Positions 51,362 through 61,283 of a stretch of 64,000 bases of DNA are shown here, one piece after another; the stretch's first letter is position 1, and every line of letters begins with the position of its first letter. The DNA is from Desulfogranum marinum (lineage in GTDB: Bacteria > Desulfobacterota > Desulfobulbia > Desulfobulbales > Desulfobulbaceae): the NCBI RefSeq assembly GCF_016918565.1, contig NZ_JAFFQD010000021.1, forward strand, positions 1 to 64,000, in the 5' to 3' direction. The notes under the pieces were generated by a model, which did no database searches, was not told the DNA's origin, and saw only the letters and a list, made by a program, of their open reading frames with translations. The position numbers were made by a program, and so were the translations under genes.

Positions 51362-52543
51362 TTGCAAAATGCTTACGAGGTGGTAGTGGAAAAACAAATT
51401 CTGGTAACAGTACTGTTTACCGTCTTTACCGCCATGCTGGGGGTTGGAATCATTATTCCGGTGATGCCTCTTTTTGCCACCGATCTGGGCGCAACCGGTT
51501 TTACCCTAGGTTTTATCATTGCTGCTTTTTCAGTAACCAGAGGGGTGCTGCAGCCTGTAGTCGGCAATTGGTCTGATGCGTGGGGTCGCAAGGGGTTTCT
51601 GATGGCCGGCCTTGCAATTTTTGCCATTGTCGGCCTACTGGTCCCCAAGGCGACCAGTGTTCTCGATCTTATTTTTATTCGATCTTTTCAGGGAGTAGGC
51701 TCTGCTATGATTATCCCCATTGCCATGGCCTACATGGGGTCGTTAGCTCCAGAAGGCCATGAAGGTCGTTACATGGGGTATTTGAATATAGCCTTGTTCT
51801 GCGGGATAGGATGCGGCCCTGTTATCGGTGGGGCCGTTGCCGATCAGTGGGGTTTATCTTCGGTTTTTTATGTAATGGCGGCGCTAAGCGGCTGTGCCCT
51901 TACTTTGGTAATCGTCAATATGCCGTATAACACGCAGCATGAGACAACCGGTCCGCTTGGCCTCTTTCGTAGTCTTGGCAAGATGGTTGGGCGTCGAAAA
52001 ACCATGGGTATGTTGATTGCCAGATTTTCTACGATGATTATGATGGTACCTACAATGGCTTTTTTACCACTTCTTGTGAGCAGCCAGCACAAGGCAACGG
52101 GCATGCAGATCGGGCTGATTATTGCCTGTCGAACACTGGTAAATGCTCTGTTGCAGGTGCCTTTTGGTAAATTGGCTGACCGCCACAGCAAGGTTTTACT
52201 GTTGGTGATCGGCTGTTCGTGTATGGGCGCTGTTATCCTCGCCATTCCTTCGGGCCGGTCAGTATCCATGATGGTGGTACTGTATATGCTTCTTGGTTTA
52301 GGAGAAGCTGTTATCTGGCCTGTTCTAGGAGCACTAGCCACAGAAGAAGGACGTGCCCATTATGGGCAGGGAACGATGATGGGGGTTTTTAATCTGGCCA
52401 TGAGTGCAGGTGTTTTCTCCGGCGCTATCTTGGCCGGAGTTTCCATGGATGTATGGGGAATACAGTGGGCTTTTTACGTCAGCGGTGCAGCTGTTCTTAT
52501 TTTCACCTATCTTGGGGCCTATATGATAAGCACGGCCACCTGA
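51362..52543 (+). CDS. MFS transporter, drug-efflux type
   Basis: A 393-residue transporter with twelve helices. The loop 2-3 motif is GNWSDAWGRKGFLMAGL (canonical GxxxDRxGRR variant, about 62-78) and motif C of antiporters is seen as GYLNIALFCGIGCGPVIGG (about 141-159). This points to drug:H+ antiport. The TTG start has GGAG 7 nt upstream; a GTG at 51386 is an alternative. A single gene after the RND operon. Confidence 0.87.
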   Translation: MQNAYEVVVEKQILVTVLFTVFTAMLGVGIIIPVMPLFATDLGATGFTLGFIIAAFSVTRGVLQPVVGNWSDAWGRKGFLMAGLAIFAIVGLLVPKATSVLDLIFIRSFQGVGSAMIIPIAMAYMGSLAPEGHEGRYMGYLNIALFCGIGCGPVIGGAVADQWGLSSVFYVMAALSGCALTLVIVNMPYNTQHETTGPLGLFRSLGKMVGRRKTMGMLIARFSTMIMMVPTMAFLPLLVSSQHKATGMQIGLIIACRTLVNALLQVPFGKLADRHSKVLLLVIGCSCMGAVILAIPSGRSVSMMVVLYMLLGLGEAVIWPVLGALATEEGRAHYGQGTMMGVFNLAMSAGVFSGAILAGVSMDVWGIQWAFYVSGAAVLIFTYLGAYMISTAT

Positions 52544-52932
52544 TACGGAATTCGGCACCGACCCGATTGTCGCATGGCCATTGTGTGACTTTACTACATT
52601 GGTTGCTTTTTTTTTGTTATGCGAAGTCAAAGAGAGCTGCATGTTTTCGCATGGTTGCTGAATGTTAGTGAGATCCGCTAAGTCTTTCTGGCTATGAATA
52701 GAGGTTTATTGGTGTAAACATTGAAGCTGACGCAGCCTGAACTGATGAAAAATACGGGTTAAAACGTTGGCAACGCTTTTTTACCGGAAAGTATATCGTA
52801 ACTCTTTATCACGTCTAAATTTAACCAGCGGAATTTACAGCCTAACTTCTTAAAGTTGTTGTGAAACTATATTTTTTTGATAATGCACTACTTGACGTGT
52901 GCAACTATGTTGATTATTAGTACTCGGTTAAC
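52544..52932. other. Intergenic region with a weak family-2 remnant
   Basis: No gene is seen. Around 52741-52762, TGATGAAAAATACGGGTTAA resembles the right end of family-2 elements (TGATGAGAAATCCGGGCTAA), suggesting a decayed copy. The tRNA-Leu promoter must lie near its right end. Confidence 0.35.
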
Positions 52933-53018
52933 GCGAAAGTGGCGGAATTGGTAGACGCACTGGATTTAGGATCCAGCGAGCATAGCTTGTGGGGGTTCGA
53001 CTCCCCCCTTTCGCACCA
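52933..53018 (+). tRNA. tRNA-Leu (UAG)
   Basis: An 86-nt class II tRNA with acceptor stem GCGAAAG/CTTTCGC, D-loop TTGGTAGACGC, anticodon stem CTGGA/TCCAG with loop TTTAGGA (anticodon TAG), a variable arm, T-loop GGTTCGACTCC and encoded CCA. It lies just before tig. Confidence 0.97.
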
Positions 53019-53105
53019 TCTGTAAATAACGCGAACAAAATATCGCTGATCATTATAAATTATCCTGTGAACTAATATGACAGGACAACAAAGGAACTGC
53101 AGTCC

Positions 53106-54446
53106 ATGGAAATCGTAGTCGAAAATGTCTCTGATTTGACCAAAAAACTGACCATTACCCTGCCTAAGGAACTCGTACGTAAGAACCTTGACAAGGCCTA
53201 TAACAAGGTAAATAAGGACGTTTCACTCAAAGGGTTTCGTAAGGGTAAGGTGCCACGGACTGTATTGGAGAAAAATTTTAAAGAGCAGGTTCAGGCTGAA
53301 GTCGGCGAACAACTTGTACAGGAAACCTACTTTGACGCTATTGAGCAGGAAAAAATAGAACCCGTAGTACATCCTGAAATTACAGAGCATTCCTTCCCGG
53401 AAAGCGGAACATTTGTTTATGTGGCAATGGTTGATGTAAAACCGGAATTCGATCTTTCCCAGTATAAAGGGATTGATGTCGAAAAGCCCGTGACCAAGGT
53501 TTCGGACGAAGAAGTCGATATCGAGATTAAAAAGTTGCAGCGTGAAAATGCGGCTCTGCAAACAGCTGAAGAAGGACACGGTATAGCTGTGGACGACATG
53601 GCTGTTGTCGATTTCCAAGGTTTTCATAATGGCAAAGCCATGCCGCAGGTACGTAATGAGGACTACAGTGTAGATGTAGGACTTAATAAACTTGGAGAAG
53701 AGTTTGAAGAGAAATTGATCGGCCTGAAGAAGGGCGATAAAACACTCTATGAAATTGACTTTCCCGGAGATTACCCGAATCCAATCCTTGCTGGTAAAAA
53801 AGTAGAGTTCAAGGTTGAAGTGAAAGAGGTGAAAGTGCGGTTGATGCCTGAACTCGATGATGAGTTTGCTAAAGATATCGACGAGAAACATGCTACCATC
53901 GCTGACTTGAAAGCTGAGATCAGGAAAAATCTTGAAAAGGCCAAGGAAGAGACCATGCAGGGAGATCTCGATGACCGGCTCATGAATAAACTTATAGAAC
54001 TCAATGAGTTTGAAGTTCCTGAGCGCCTTGTTAAATTCGAGATTCAGGAAATGCTCAAGCAGACCGAGGAAAATCTCAAGCGAAGCGGCCTTAGTTTCGA
54101 ATCGGCTGGAATTAATCTGGAACAACTGGTCGAGTCGAATCGTGAAATTGCAGTGAAAAGAGTGAAAGGCGATTTCTTGCTTAAAAAAATAGCGGAAGTT
54201 GAGGATATTAAGGTCGTAGATGAAGACATTCAGCGCGGATATCAGCGTATTGCTGATCAGTACAACATGACCGTTGATGAGGTTAAGGGGTACTTCAAAC
54301 GCCGTGAGGAAATCCTGCCTTTTATGAATGAACTGCTGAATGAAAAAATTCTTGGCTACTTGCGTGACGCAGCTAACCTGATTGAGGTGGATGAAGTCAC
54401 TGACGGAAAGGCAGAGGAAGCTGTTGAGGTAAAAACAGCAGAATAA
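53106..54446 (+). CDS. tig: Trigger factor (ribosome-associated chaperone/PPIase)
   Basis: A 446-residue protein. The N-terminal ribosome-binding domain carries the signature GFRKGKVPR (about 42-50). The FKBP-type PPIase core spans about 155-245 (DMAVVDFQGFHNGKAM, then YEIDFPGDYPNPILAGKKVEFKVEVKEV). The C-terminal helical arms form the chaperone cradle. It binds nascent chains at the tunnel exit. It precedes clpP, clpX and lon in the usual bacterial order. Copy B of the family-1 repeat starts right at its stop codon. Confidence 0.97.
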   Translation: MEIVVENVSDLTKKLTITLPKELVRKNLDKAYNKVNKDVSLKGFRKGKVPRTVLEKNFKEQVQAEVGEQLVQETYFDAIEQEKIEPVVHPEITEHSFPESGTFVYVAMVDVKPEFDLSQYKGIDVEKPVTKVSDEEVDIEIKKLQRENAALQTAEEGHGIAVDDMAVVDFQGFHNGKAMPQVRNEDYSVDVGLNKLGEEFEEKLIGLKKGDKTLYEIDFPGDYPNPILAGKKVEFKVEVKEVKVRLMPELDDEFAKDIDEKHATIADLKAEIRKNLEKAKEETMQGDLDDRLMNKLIELNEFEVPERLVKFEIQEMLKQTEENLKRSGLSFESAGINLEQLVESNREIAVKRVKGDFLLKKIAEVEDIKVVDEDIQRGYQRIADQYNMTVDEVKGYFKRREEILPFMNELLNEKILGYLRDAANLIEVDEVTDGKAEEAVEVKTAE

Positions 54447-54447
54447 A

Positions 54448-54590
54448 TGAGTCTGTTAATTTACTAGGGTTTTCGTTCAAGGTCAAGGCATGCTTAAAAA
54501 ATAACCACAGGCATATGGTTGATATTCCGAGGATTATTTTTTCAGCATAACGAAGAGATAGGGCGAAAAGACAGTAAATCAACGGGCTCA
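54448..54590. repeat. Family-1 inverted-repeat element, copy B, empty of nested units
   Basis: Ends TGAGTCTGTTAATTTAC and GTAAATCAACGGGCTCA are flanked by TAAA on each side, the left one containing the tig stop. At 143 bp it is the empty reference for copy A: all three unit positions are missing. It lies between tig and clpP and may act as a processing or terminating hairpin. Confidence 0.85.
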
Positions 54591-54648
54591 TAAATTGGCC
54601 TTTTGCTTCTGCCTCTAAACAGATGTACCGTATTTTGGAGATACTCGT

Positions 54649-55251
54649 ATGAATTTGGTTCCAATGGTTGTGGAACAAAGCCCACGTGGTGAGCGGGCTT
54701 TTGATATATATTCACGCCTCTTAAAAGAGCGTATTATTTTTTTGGGATCACAGGTAAACGATGAAGTTGCCAGTGTTATCATTGCACAGTTACTTTTTCT
54801 TGAGGCAGATGATCCGGATAAGGATGTAACTTTTTATATCAACTCACCCGGTGGTGTCGTCACCGCCGGGATGGCTATCTATGATACAATGCAATACATT
54901 CGTTGTGATGTGGCAACTCTCTGCATGGGACAGGCCGCTTCAATGGGTGCGCTGCTGCTTGCCGCTGGGGCGGCGGGTAAGCGCTTTGCATTGCCTAATT
55001 CCCGCATTATGATTCATCAGCCCATGGGTGGCTTTCAAGGGCAGGCAACTGATATTGATATCCATGCCAGGGAGATCCTGCGCATGCGAAAGGATCTCAA
55101 CTCTATTTTGGCTCACCATACCGGTAGGACAATGAAAAAAGTTGAGGCTGATACAGAAAGAGATAATTTCATGAGTGCTGAAGAAGCATGTAAATATGGG
55201 ATTATTGATAAAGTGTTGACCAGTCGTGAGGAAATCGACGGGGAGAAATAA
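54649..55251 (+). CDS. clpP: ATP-dependent Clp protease proteolytic subunit
   Basis: A 200-residue serine peptidase. Catalytic Ser in [14 protein letters not shown] (about 98), His in [10 protein letters not shown] (about 123) and Asp further on (about 172). N-terminal [23 protein letters not shown] fits the family. It forms the double heptamer that degrades proteins delivered by ClpX. The ClpX gene starts 2 bp after its stop codon. Confidence 0.98.
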   Translation: MNLVPMVVEQSPRGERAFDIYSRLLKERIIFLGSQVNDEVASVIIAQLLFLEADDPDKDVTFYINSPGGVVTAGMAIYDTMQYIRCDVATLCMGQAASMGALLLAAGAAGKRFALPNSRIMIHQPMGGFQGQATDIDIHAREILRMRKDLNSILAHHTGRTMKKVEADTERDNFMSAEEACKYGIIDKVLTSREEIDGEK

Positions 55252-55253
55252 TA

Positions 55254-56525
55254 GTGAGTGAAGAATTCCATGATGAGCATGGAGGCAACTGTACCTGTTC
55301 GTTCTGTGGAAAAAGCCAGGAGGAAGTAGGTAAGCTGATTGCAGGGCCTAATGTCTATATCTGCGATGAGTGCATTGACCTCTGTAATGAAATAATTGTT
55401 GATTCCGCTGGTGAGGAAGAAATCACCACGGACGCAGAAAAGGTAGTGCTTAAGCCAAAGGAAATAAAAGCACACCTTGATGATTACGTCATCGGCCAGG
55501 ACTATGCTAAGCGAGTGTTGTCAGTGGCTGTGCATAATCACTACAAGCGTATTGATGTGGGTCCGGTTAATGAGAAGGACAGTGTTGAGTTGCAAAAATC
55601 AAATATTATACTCATTGGCCCGACCGGTAGCGGTAAAACTCTTGTTGCGCAAACTTTGGCCAGGGTCCTTAATGTTCCTTTCACTATAGCTGATGCGACC
55701 ACGCTGACAGAAGCCGGCTATGTGGGTGATGATGTCGAAAATATCCTGGTCAGTCTCCTTCAGGCAGCTGATTACGACATTGATCAGGCAGAGCGCGGTA
55801 TTATTTATATCGATGAAATTGATAAAATTGCCCGAAAGTCTGATTCCGCATCTCTTACCCGTGATGTTTCCGGTGAAGGCGTGCAGCAGGCACTGTTGAA
55901 AATCATCGAAGGTACAACCGCTTCAGTTCCTCCTAAGGGAGGAAGGAAACATCCTCAGCAGGAATTGGTACGTATTGATACCACTAATATACTTTTTATT
56001 GTTGGCGGAGCCTTTGTCGGTCTGGATACAGTGATAAAAAGGCGCACCGGCACGAAGGCAATCGGCTTTGGTGCTAAAGTCGTCAGCGATTCTCATAAGA
56101 GTGTTGGGGAAATTTTAAGCGGTATCCAACCTGAAGATCTGCTTAAATTTGGTCTGATTCCAGAACTTGTCGGTCGGCTGCCCGTTATTGCCACCATGGA
56201 AGAATTGGTTGAAGAAGACCTGATACGTATTTTAAAGGAACCTAAAAATGCCCTGACCAAGCAGTATATGAAACTGTTTGACCTGGAAGGGGTTAAACTG
56301 AGATTTACCGAAGGGGCTTTGGATGCTATTGCTAAAAAGGCCTTGGAGCGAAAATCAGGGGCCCGAGGGTTACGTTCTGTTATGGAGGAAGCCATGTTGG
56401 AAGTCATGTATGAACTCCCCTCTGATAAGAACGCTATAGAATGTGTGATTAACGAACAGGTGATTACCGAAGGTGAGTATCCTGTTATCTTGTACGATAA
56501 TTCAGAAAATAAAAAGAGTGCCTGA
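55254..56525 (+). CDS. clpX: ATP-dependent Clp protease ATP-binding subunit
   Basis: A 423-residue AAA+ unfoldase. N-terminal zinc domain with CSFCGKS (about 14-20) and CDECIDLC (about 39-46); Walker A GPTGSGKT (about 122); Walker [12 protein letters not shown]; pore loop [16 protein letters not shown] sensor 2. It recognises, unfolds and feeds substrates to ClpP. The GTG start follows GGGGAG. It is directly after clpP and 8 bp before lon. Confidence 0.98.
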   Translation: MSEEFHDEHGGNCTCSFCGKSQEEVGKLIAGPNVYICDECIDLCNEIIVDSAGEEEITTDAEKVVLKPKEIKAHLDDYVIGQDYAKRVLSVAVHNHYKRIDVGPVNEKDSVELQKSNIILIGPTGSGKTLVAQTLARVLNVPFTIADATTLTEAGYVGDDVENILVSLLQAADYDIDQAERGIIYIDEIDKIARKSDSASLTRDVSGEGVQQALLKIIEGTTASVPPKGGRKHPQQELVRIDTTNILFIVGGAFVGLDTVIKRRTGTKAIGFGAKVVSDSHKSVGEILSGIQPEDLLKFGLIPELVGRLPVIATMEELVEEDLIRILKEPKNALTKQYMKLFDLEGVKLRFTEGALDAIAKKALERKSGARGLRSVMEEAMLEVMYELPSDKNAIECVINEQVITEGEYPVILYDNSENKKSA

Positions 56526-56533
56526 GCAGTTTT

Positions 56534-58951
56534 ATGGATCAATTTACCACTGAAAGACTTCCTCTCATGCCCTTGAGAGATATTGTGCTGTTTCCGGGCA
56601 TGGTTGCTCCGCTTGTTGTTGGCAGAAAAAAGTCCATTCTGGCATTGGAAACTGCCATGGAAGACAACAGTCTGGTCTTCTTGGTCACTCAAAAGGACGC
56701 TCTTGTTGATGAGCCCGAGCAACGTCATTTGTATACAATCGGTACCATAGCATCGGTGATGCAATTGTTGCGTTTGCCTGACGGTACAATTAAGGCATTG
56801 GTCGAAGGGAAGAGTAGGGCCCGTATTGTTGATTCCAAACTTGAGGGGAGTGGAGAAGACGTTTACTATTCTACTGCCTTGGAGATGATTGAAGATGTCG
56901 ATGCGCAGAGCCAAGAGGTTTATGCATACGTACGCGAATTGAAAAAAACCTTTGGCCTGTTTGCCCAGGATAATAAAAAGCTTCCCAGGGAGGTCTATAA
57001 CACTGTTACCGCTATCGAAGACCCCTCCAGGTTGGTTGACCTGGTCATTTCCCATATCCAGCTGAAAACCGAAGAAAAACAAAATGTTTTACAGGAAGCC
57101 TCTGTACCGCAAAGGATTTCAATGGTTCTTGAAATCCTTAACAGGGAGATGGAGCTCTCTGCCTTGGAAAAGGATATTCATACCAAGGTAAAGAAAAAGA
57201 TGAGCGCTACACAGCGCAACTATTATCTTTCTGAAAAAATGCGCGTTATTCAAGATGAGGTCGGCCAGGGTGAGGGCGGCGACGATCTGACTGAACTTGA
57301 AGCGACGGTAGACAGGAAGAAATTACCTAAAATTGCCAAAGACAAGGTTGCCAAAGAATTAAAAAAACTTCGTCAGATGCCCCCTATGTCTGCCGAAACT
57401 ACAGTGGTGCGCAACTATATCGATACTATCCTTGATTTGCCGTGGAGAAAGAAGTCGCGGTCGAAAATAGATATCGATAAAGCGGAAGTTGTCCTTGATG
57501 AGGACCACTACGGTCTTGAAAAACCAAAAGAACGTATTTTGGAATACCTTGCTGTGCAAACGCAGGTTAAAAAACTTAGAGGCCCGATTCTTTGCCTGGT
57601 CGGTCCTCCCGGCGTTGGAAAGACATCTGTATGCAAATCCATTGCCCGTGCAATGGGGCGCCGGTTTATCAGGCTTTCCCTCGGCGGTGTAAGGGATGAG
57701 GCTGAAATTCGCGGTCATCGTCGTACCTATATTGGGGCAATGCCGGGGAAGATCATTCAGTCGATGCAAAAGGCAGGGGTGGTTAATCCTGTTTTCTGTT
57801 TGGATGAGGTGGACAAGATGAGCGTGGATTTTCGGGGCGACCCTTCTTCCGCGCTGCTTGAAGTGCTTGATCCGGAACAGAATTACGCCTTTAACGACCA
57901 CTATCTTGATCTTGATTATGACCTTTCCGGTGTTTTTTTCATAACCACTGCCAATAATTTGCACGGTATTCCCCTGCCATTGCAGGATAGAATGGAAATC
58001 ATTCAGCTCAACGGGTACACAGAAGAAGAAAAATTGCATATTGCCAATGATTTTCTACTCCCTAAACAGCTTGAAGCCAATGGCTTTGCCGAGCAGCAGA
58101 TTATTATTGATCAGCCGGGCATATTAGAAATTATCCGTCGATATACTCGTGAAGCAGGCGTTCGTAATCTGGAGCGTACCATTGCCGGTATTTGCAGGAA
58201 GGTAGCCAGGGAAGGATTAAAGAACAAGGAGACTGGCAAAAAATACCAGATAGGGATAGATGGTGTTGCCCATTATCTCGGGGTTCCAAAATATCGATAT
58301 GGCCTTGCTGAAAAGTTTGACGAGATCGGCCTTACTACCGGTATGGCGTGGACGGAAGTTGGGGGAGAATTACTGCAGATCGAAGCGACTATTATGCCGG
58401 GATCGGGCAAGATGATCATCACCGGGAAACTTGGTGATGTGATGCAGGAGTCTGCCCAGGCAGCTCTCTCCTTTGTGAGATCGCGCTCAATGCGTCTTGG
58501 GCTTGAACCCGATTTTTATAATAAGATCGATGTCCATGTTCATGTCCCCGAAGGAGCTATCCCAAAGGACGGACCCTCTGCAGGTATAACCATGGCCACT
58601 AGTATTGTCTCGGCAATACTTAAATTGCCGGTAGATAGAAATATTGCCATGACCGGTGAAATTACGCTGAGGGGCAGGGTGCTGCCTATTGGTGGATTGA
58701 CCGAGAAACTGCTTGCTGCAAAAAGAGGCAATATCACCAGGGTTATTATTCCAAAAGCCAATGAGCCTAACCTGGAAGATGTTCCTCAGCAGATACGCGA
58801 TAGCCTGGAGGTTGAACTGGTCGATAACGTGAATGATGTCTTGCAAAAAGCGTTGATTTCCAGAGAGGGCGAGTCATTGTTTAAAGATGTGTCGCTCGAT
58901 TCCATCTATAGTGACTTTACTCTCTCCTCACACAATACGCCTGCGCAATAA
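56534..58951 (+). CDS. lon: ATP-dependent protease Lon
   Basis: An 805-residue protease. N-terminal substrate-binding domain ([23 protein letters not shown]), AAA+ domain with [15 protein letters not shown] (about 357-371) and FCLDEVDKM, and C-terminal peptidase with catalytic Ser in KDGPSAGIT (about 679) and Lys in [11 protein letters not shown] (about 722). It degrades misfolded and regulatory proteins. It is last in the tig-clpP-clpX-lon block. The duplicated tRNA cassette follows. Confidence 0.98.
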   Translation: MDQFTTERLPLMPLRDIVLFPGMVAPLVVGRKKSILALETAMEDNSLVFLVTQKDALVDEPEQRHLYTIGTIASVMQLLRLPDGTIKALVEGKSRARIVDSKLEGSGEDVYYSTALEMIEDVDAQSQEVYAYVRELKKTFGLFAQDNKKLPREVYNTVTAIEDPSRLVDLVISHIQLKTEEKQNVLQEASVPQRISMVLEILNREMELSALEKDIHTKVKKKMSATQRNYYLSEKMRVIQDEVGQGEGGDDLTELEATVDRKKLPKIAKDKVAKELKKLRQMPPMSAETTVVRNYIDTILDLPWRKKSRSKIDIDKAEVVLDEDHYGLEKPKERILEYLAVQTQVKKLRGPILCLVGPPGVGKTSVCKSIARAMGRRFIRLSLGGVRDEAEIRGHRRTYIGAMPGKIIQSMQKAGVVNPVFCLDEVDKMSVDFRGDPSSALLEVLDPEQNYAFNDHYLDLDYDLSGVFFITTANNLHGIPLPLQDRMEIIQLNGYTEEEKLHIANDFLLPKQLEANGFAEQQIIIDQPGILEIIRRYTREAGVRNLERTIAGICRKVAREGLKNKETGKKYQIGIDGVAHYLGVPKYRYGLAEKFDEIGLTTGMAWTEVGGELLQIEATIMPGSGKMIITGKLGDVMQESAQAALSFVRSRSMRLGLEPDFYNKIDVHVHVPEGAIPKDGPSAGITMATSIVSAILKLPVDRNIAMTGEITLRGRVLPIGGLTEKLLAAKRGNITRVIIPKANEPNLEDVPQQIRDSLEVELVDNVNDVLQKALISREGESLFKDVSLDSIYSDFTLSSHNTPAQ

Positions 58952-59018
58952 AAGGACAGGGGAGTTGATACGCGTAACGTTTTAATTCAAGAATACTTAA
59001 CTTAGAGAGTTTTTTTTC

Positions 59019-59047
59019 TTGACTGGCAGGACGTATCCTGCTAAATA
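59019..59047 (+). promoter_or_regulatory. Sigma-70 promoter of first tRNA-Val/tRNA-Asp cassette
   Basis: TTGACT (59019-59024), a 17-bp spacer and TAAATA (59042-59047). The spacer holds the palindrome CAGGACGTATCCTG. The same promoter, with two base changes in the spacer, precedes the second cassette at 59549-59577. Confidence 0.7.
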
Positions 59048-59063
59048 CCTTCTTCATCGCTGG

Positions 59064-59139
59064 GGGCGAATAGCTCAGCTGGGAGAGCATCGGCCTTACA
59101 AGCCGGGGGTCACAGGTTCGAGCCCTGTTTCGCCCACCA
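59064..59139 (+). tRNA. tRNA-Val (UAC), first copy
   Basis: A 76-nt tRNA with acceptor GGGCGAA/TTCGCCC, anticodon stem TCGGC/GCCGG and loop CTTACAA (anticodon TAC), T-loop GGTTCGAGCCC and CCA. Confidence 0.96.
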
Positions 59140-59145
59140 CAGCAA

Positions 59146-59223
59146 GGGATCGTAGTTCAGTTTGGTTAGAACGCCGGCCTGTCACGCCGGAGGTCGCGAG
59201 TTCGAGTCTCGTCGATCCCGCCA
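59146..59223 (+). tRNA. tRNA-Asp (GUC), first copy
   Basis: A 78-nt tRNA with acceptor GGGATCG/CGATCCC, anticodon loop CTGTCAC (anticodon GTC), T-loop GTTCGAGTC and CCA, 6 nt after tRNA-Val. Confidence 0.96.
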
Positions 59224-59234
59224 TAAGGAAATAT

Positions 59235-59272
59235 AAGGGGTTAGCCTGATTAGGCTAACCCCTTTTTTTTTT
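59235..59272 (+). terminator. Rho-independent terminator of first tRNA cassette
   Basis: A 13-bp stem (AAGGGGTTAGCCT and its complement) with a 4-nt loop and a T run. It differs in sequence from the terminator of the second cassette. Confidence 0.92.
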
Positions 59273-59548
59273 GTTTTGCAGGAAGTGCTCTCGCAAGAAG
59301 CCCACCTTGCCCCTCAACGGAGAGTAAGTTGTTACGCCGGCCAATATGTTAATGGTACCCTTTCAACTTTGTAGAGAAGTCTTCTATCGGTCACAAGGGC
59401 ATGTGTAGAGATGGTTGAGTGATGTCTCGGAAGCTGGGAGGTGGCAGAGTTTTTTTTATGATACCGTTGGAGATAAGGGTTGCTTTTTTGTGACATCGCC
59501 CGTCTAAGCTGTATTGTGTTTAAAATGTTATTTTAATAGATAAAGTGC
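59273..59548. other. Spacer between the duplicated tRNA cassettes
   Basis: About 275 bp with no recognised gene, tRNA, terminator or repeat. It is not part of the duplicated unit. Confidence 0.5.
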
Positions 59549-59577
59549 TTGACTGACAGGGCGTATCCTGCTAAATA
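59549..59577 (+). promoter_or_regulatory. Sigma-70 promoter of second tRNA cassette
   Basis: TTGACT and TAAATA with a 17-bp spacer, copied from 59019-59047 with two changes in the spacer. Confidence 0.7.
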
Positions 59578-59593
59578 CCTTCTTCATCGCTGG

Positions 59594-59669
59594 GGGCGAA
59601 TAGCTCAGCTGGGAGAGCATCGGCCTTACAAGCCGGGGGTCACAGGTTCGAGCCCTGTTTCGCCCACCA
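59594..59669 (+). tRNA. tRNA-Val (UAC), second copy
   Basis: Identical by eye to the copy at 59064-59139, exactly 530 bp downstream. Confidence 0.96.
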
Positions 59670-59675
59670 CAGCAA

Positions 59676-59753
59676 GGGATCGTAGTTCAGTTTGGTTAGA
59701 ACGCCGGCCTGTCACGCCGGAGGTCGCGAGTTCGAGTCTCGTCGATCCCGCCA
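59676..59753 (+). tRNA. tRNA-Asp (GUC), second copy
   Basis: Identical by eye to the copy at 59146-59223, 530 bp downstream. Confidence 0.96.
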
Positions 59754-59763
59754 TAAAAAATTC

Positions 59764-59798
59764 AGGGTAGTTGGCAATCAGCCAACTACCCTTTTTTT
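59764..59798 (+). terminator. Rho-independent terminator of second tRNA cassette
   Basis: A 12-bp stem AGGGTAGTTGGC and its complement, 5-nt loop and a T7 tail. A second hairpin (GGTAATGC/GCATTACC, 59803-59824) with a T-rich tail follows. Confidence 0.92.
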
Positions 59799-59905
59799 AT
59801 GTGGTAATGCATTTCCGCATTACCTTCTTTTGTCTCTTTCGTGAAACCTCTTTATCAAACCTCCGGCTCTATGTAAGAGGAGGTGTTGGCCCTGATAAAT
59901 TCGAG

Positions 59906-60544
59906 CTAGATAACTGCAGTCCTTCTAAGTTCCTGGGTCAGGAGGTCGAAATCGACATCAACGAATGGTCTGTGTTCAAGGATTTCAAGACAAAATTTCC
60001 TCGCGACCACATACCGACTAGTCAGGGCTTCTATTTTTTTTGCAATATTTGGGGAAAGTCCCGACATTCTCCAAAAGTCTTTGCCGGTTCCGATCATGAT
60101 GATAAACATCAGGATTATAACAGACCAGATCAGCCTGGAGTCGGGACCCGTAGCAGAGTGTATGTACCAGTAGGATAACAGCATACCCGCGGTAAATCCG
60201 CAGACCACTCCGACCCAACGAACACAATCAAGATGTCTTTTTAGATCGTATTTAGGGTTATCAGACTGCACAACGTCGAGATACTTTGGGATCTGTTCCA
60301 GCTTGATGAAAAAATGAACTATAGTCAGGACGTAGCCAAAGGTTACCCAATTTCTAACAAACTTCATGGTTTCTTCTGAGTAGGTGGCCAGTAAAAAAAA
60401 GGCATCTCCCGTTTCCCAGGCTTGGATGAGAATGGTTATGAATGATCCGTAAACAATTGCCTGGCAACAGCTTGTGAGGTAGGAGTTTCTGCAGACCTTG
60501 GTCAGTGACTTGAGCTGGGATTGACGTGAAAAGAGCCTTTTCAT
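59906..60544 (-). CDS. Hypothetical membrane protein, 212 residues
   Basis: Not recognised. Four likely membrane helices (about 25-42, 62-83, 108-127 and 138-153) between a basic N-terminus (MKRLFSRQSQLKSLTK) and a soluble C-terminal tail of about 50 residues. Coding character is good and the antisense frame is repeat-free. It is a single gene convergent with the tRNA cassettes. Confidence 0.7.
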   Translation of the reverse strand: MKRLFSRQSQLKSLTKVCRNSYLTSCCQAIVYGSFITILIQAWETGDAFFLLATYSEETMKFVRNWVTFGYVLTIVHFFIKLEQIPKYLDVVQSDNPKYDLKRHLDCVRWVGVVCGFTAGMLLSYWYIHSATGPDSRLIWSVIILMFIIMIGTGKDFWRMSGLSPNIAKKIEALTSRYVVARKFCLEILEHRPFVDVDFDLLTQELRRTAVI

Positions 60545-61283
60545 GATAATTCCCTATGGTTAAAAGTGCAAACAGCGGATGTTAAGCGCAGGAACGGATA
60601 GTCGCATTGGATTTCCCTGCTGCTTATATTTAAAAACTAATCATTATTATTTATTTTTCCGGTATTGTTTTAAAAATCACTAACCAGGCAGTAAGAAAAT
60701 ATCTCCGTTATATGGTTTGCGTTGAATTCTTTCCTGATGTATCCCTCTTTATTATTTGATTTTATTCGTTTTATTTTGATAGATACTCGACTGCAAACAT
60801 GTAGGGGATGTGGAAAGTAAGCATTAAATTCCGTGTATGCGTGTATCTAGCCGATACATTATCCCCTCGTCGAGCTTTGCCTCTTCAATTCTTTTTGGAT
60901 ATCTCTCGCTGGTAGCCTGTTTGTAACCTCCTTCCTGTCTCTGTCCTTGTAAATATCTGAATAAGTGCAGTTCTGTTGGTATCATTTTTTAATGGCCCCT
61001 TGCTGCTCACCTTTATGTAAACCTCTGTTTGTCTTTCAAACTTTGCAAGAGCTTCTTGTACAGTGTTTCGAGACCCATATAATTATTTGTAGGGTTTTTC
61101 CATCATTAATGCTGATACAAAGAGAAGAAAATGTGCAAAGTGTGCGTTATGTGTTAAGTGGTTTTGCCTAAGTGCAGGGGTTCGTTTGCTGCAGCAATGT
61201 ATGCTGTGTGCATGCCGGATTCCTGGGAAGGATCTCTTGACGTCTTGATGTTATTGCTTCTTTTAACCATTTAGTCTGCTGAA
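60545..61283. other. Long intergenic region upstream of the hydrogenase genes
   Basis: About 740 A+T-rich bases without a supported gene or repeat. It must contain the promoter(s) of the divergent membrane protein and of the cytochrome/hydrogenase genes; no -24/-12 site was found. Confidence 0.5.

Noticed and set aside
53223-54125. 300-codon ORF antisense to tig
   Set aside because: It lies fully inside the clear trigger factor gene, with low-complexity Phe/Ile/Leu-rich composition typical of a shadow frame.
56093-57082. 329-codon ORF antisense across clpX and lon
   Set aside because: Both sense genes are unmistakable; the antisense product matches no family and has shadow-frame composition.
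57359-58039. 226-codon ORF antisense to lon
   Set aside because: Shadow of the AAA+ domain of lon.
59019-59249. 76-codon and 73-codon ORFs over the tRNA cassettes
   Set aside because: They translate tRNA genes; the near-identical peptides merely reflect the duplicated tRNAs.
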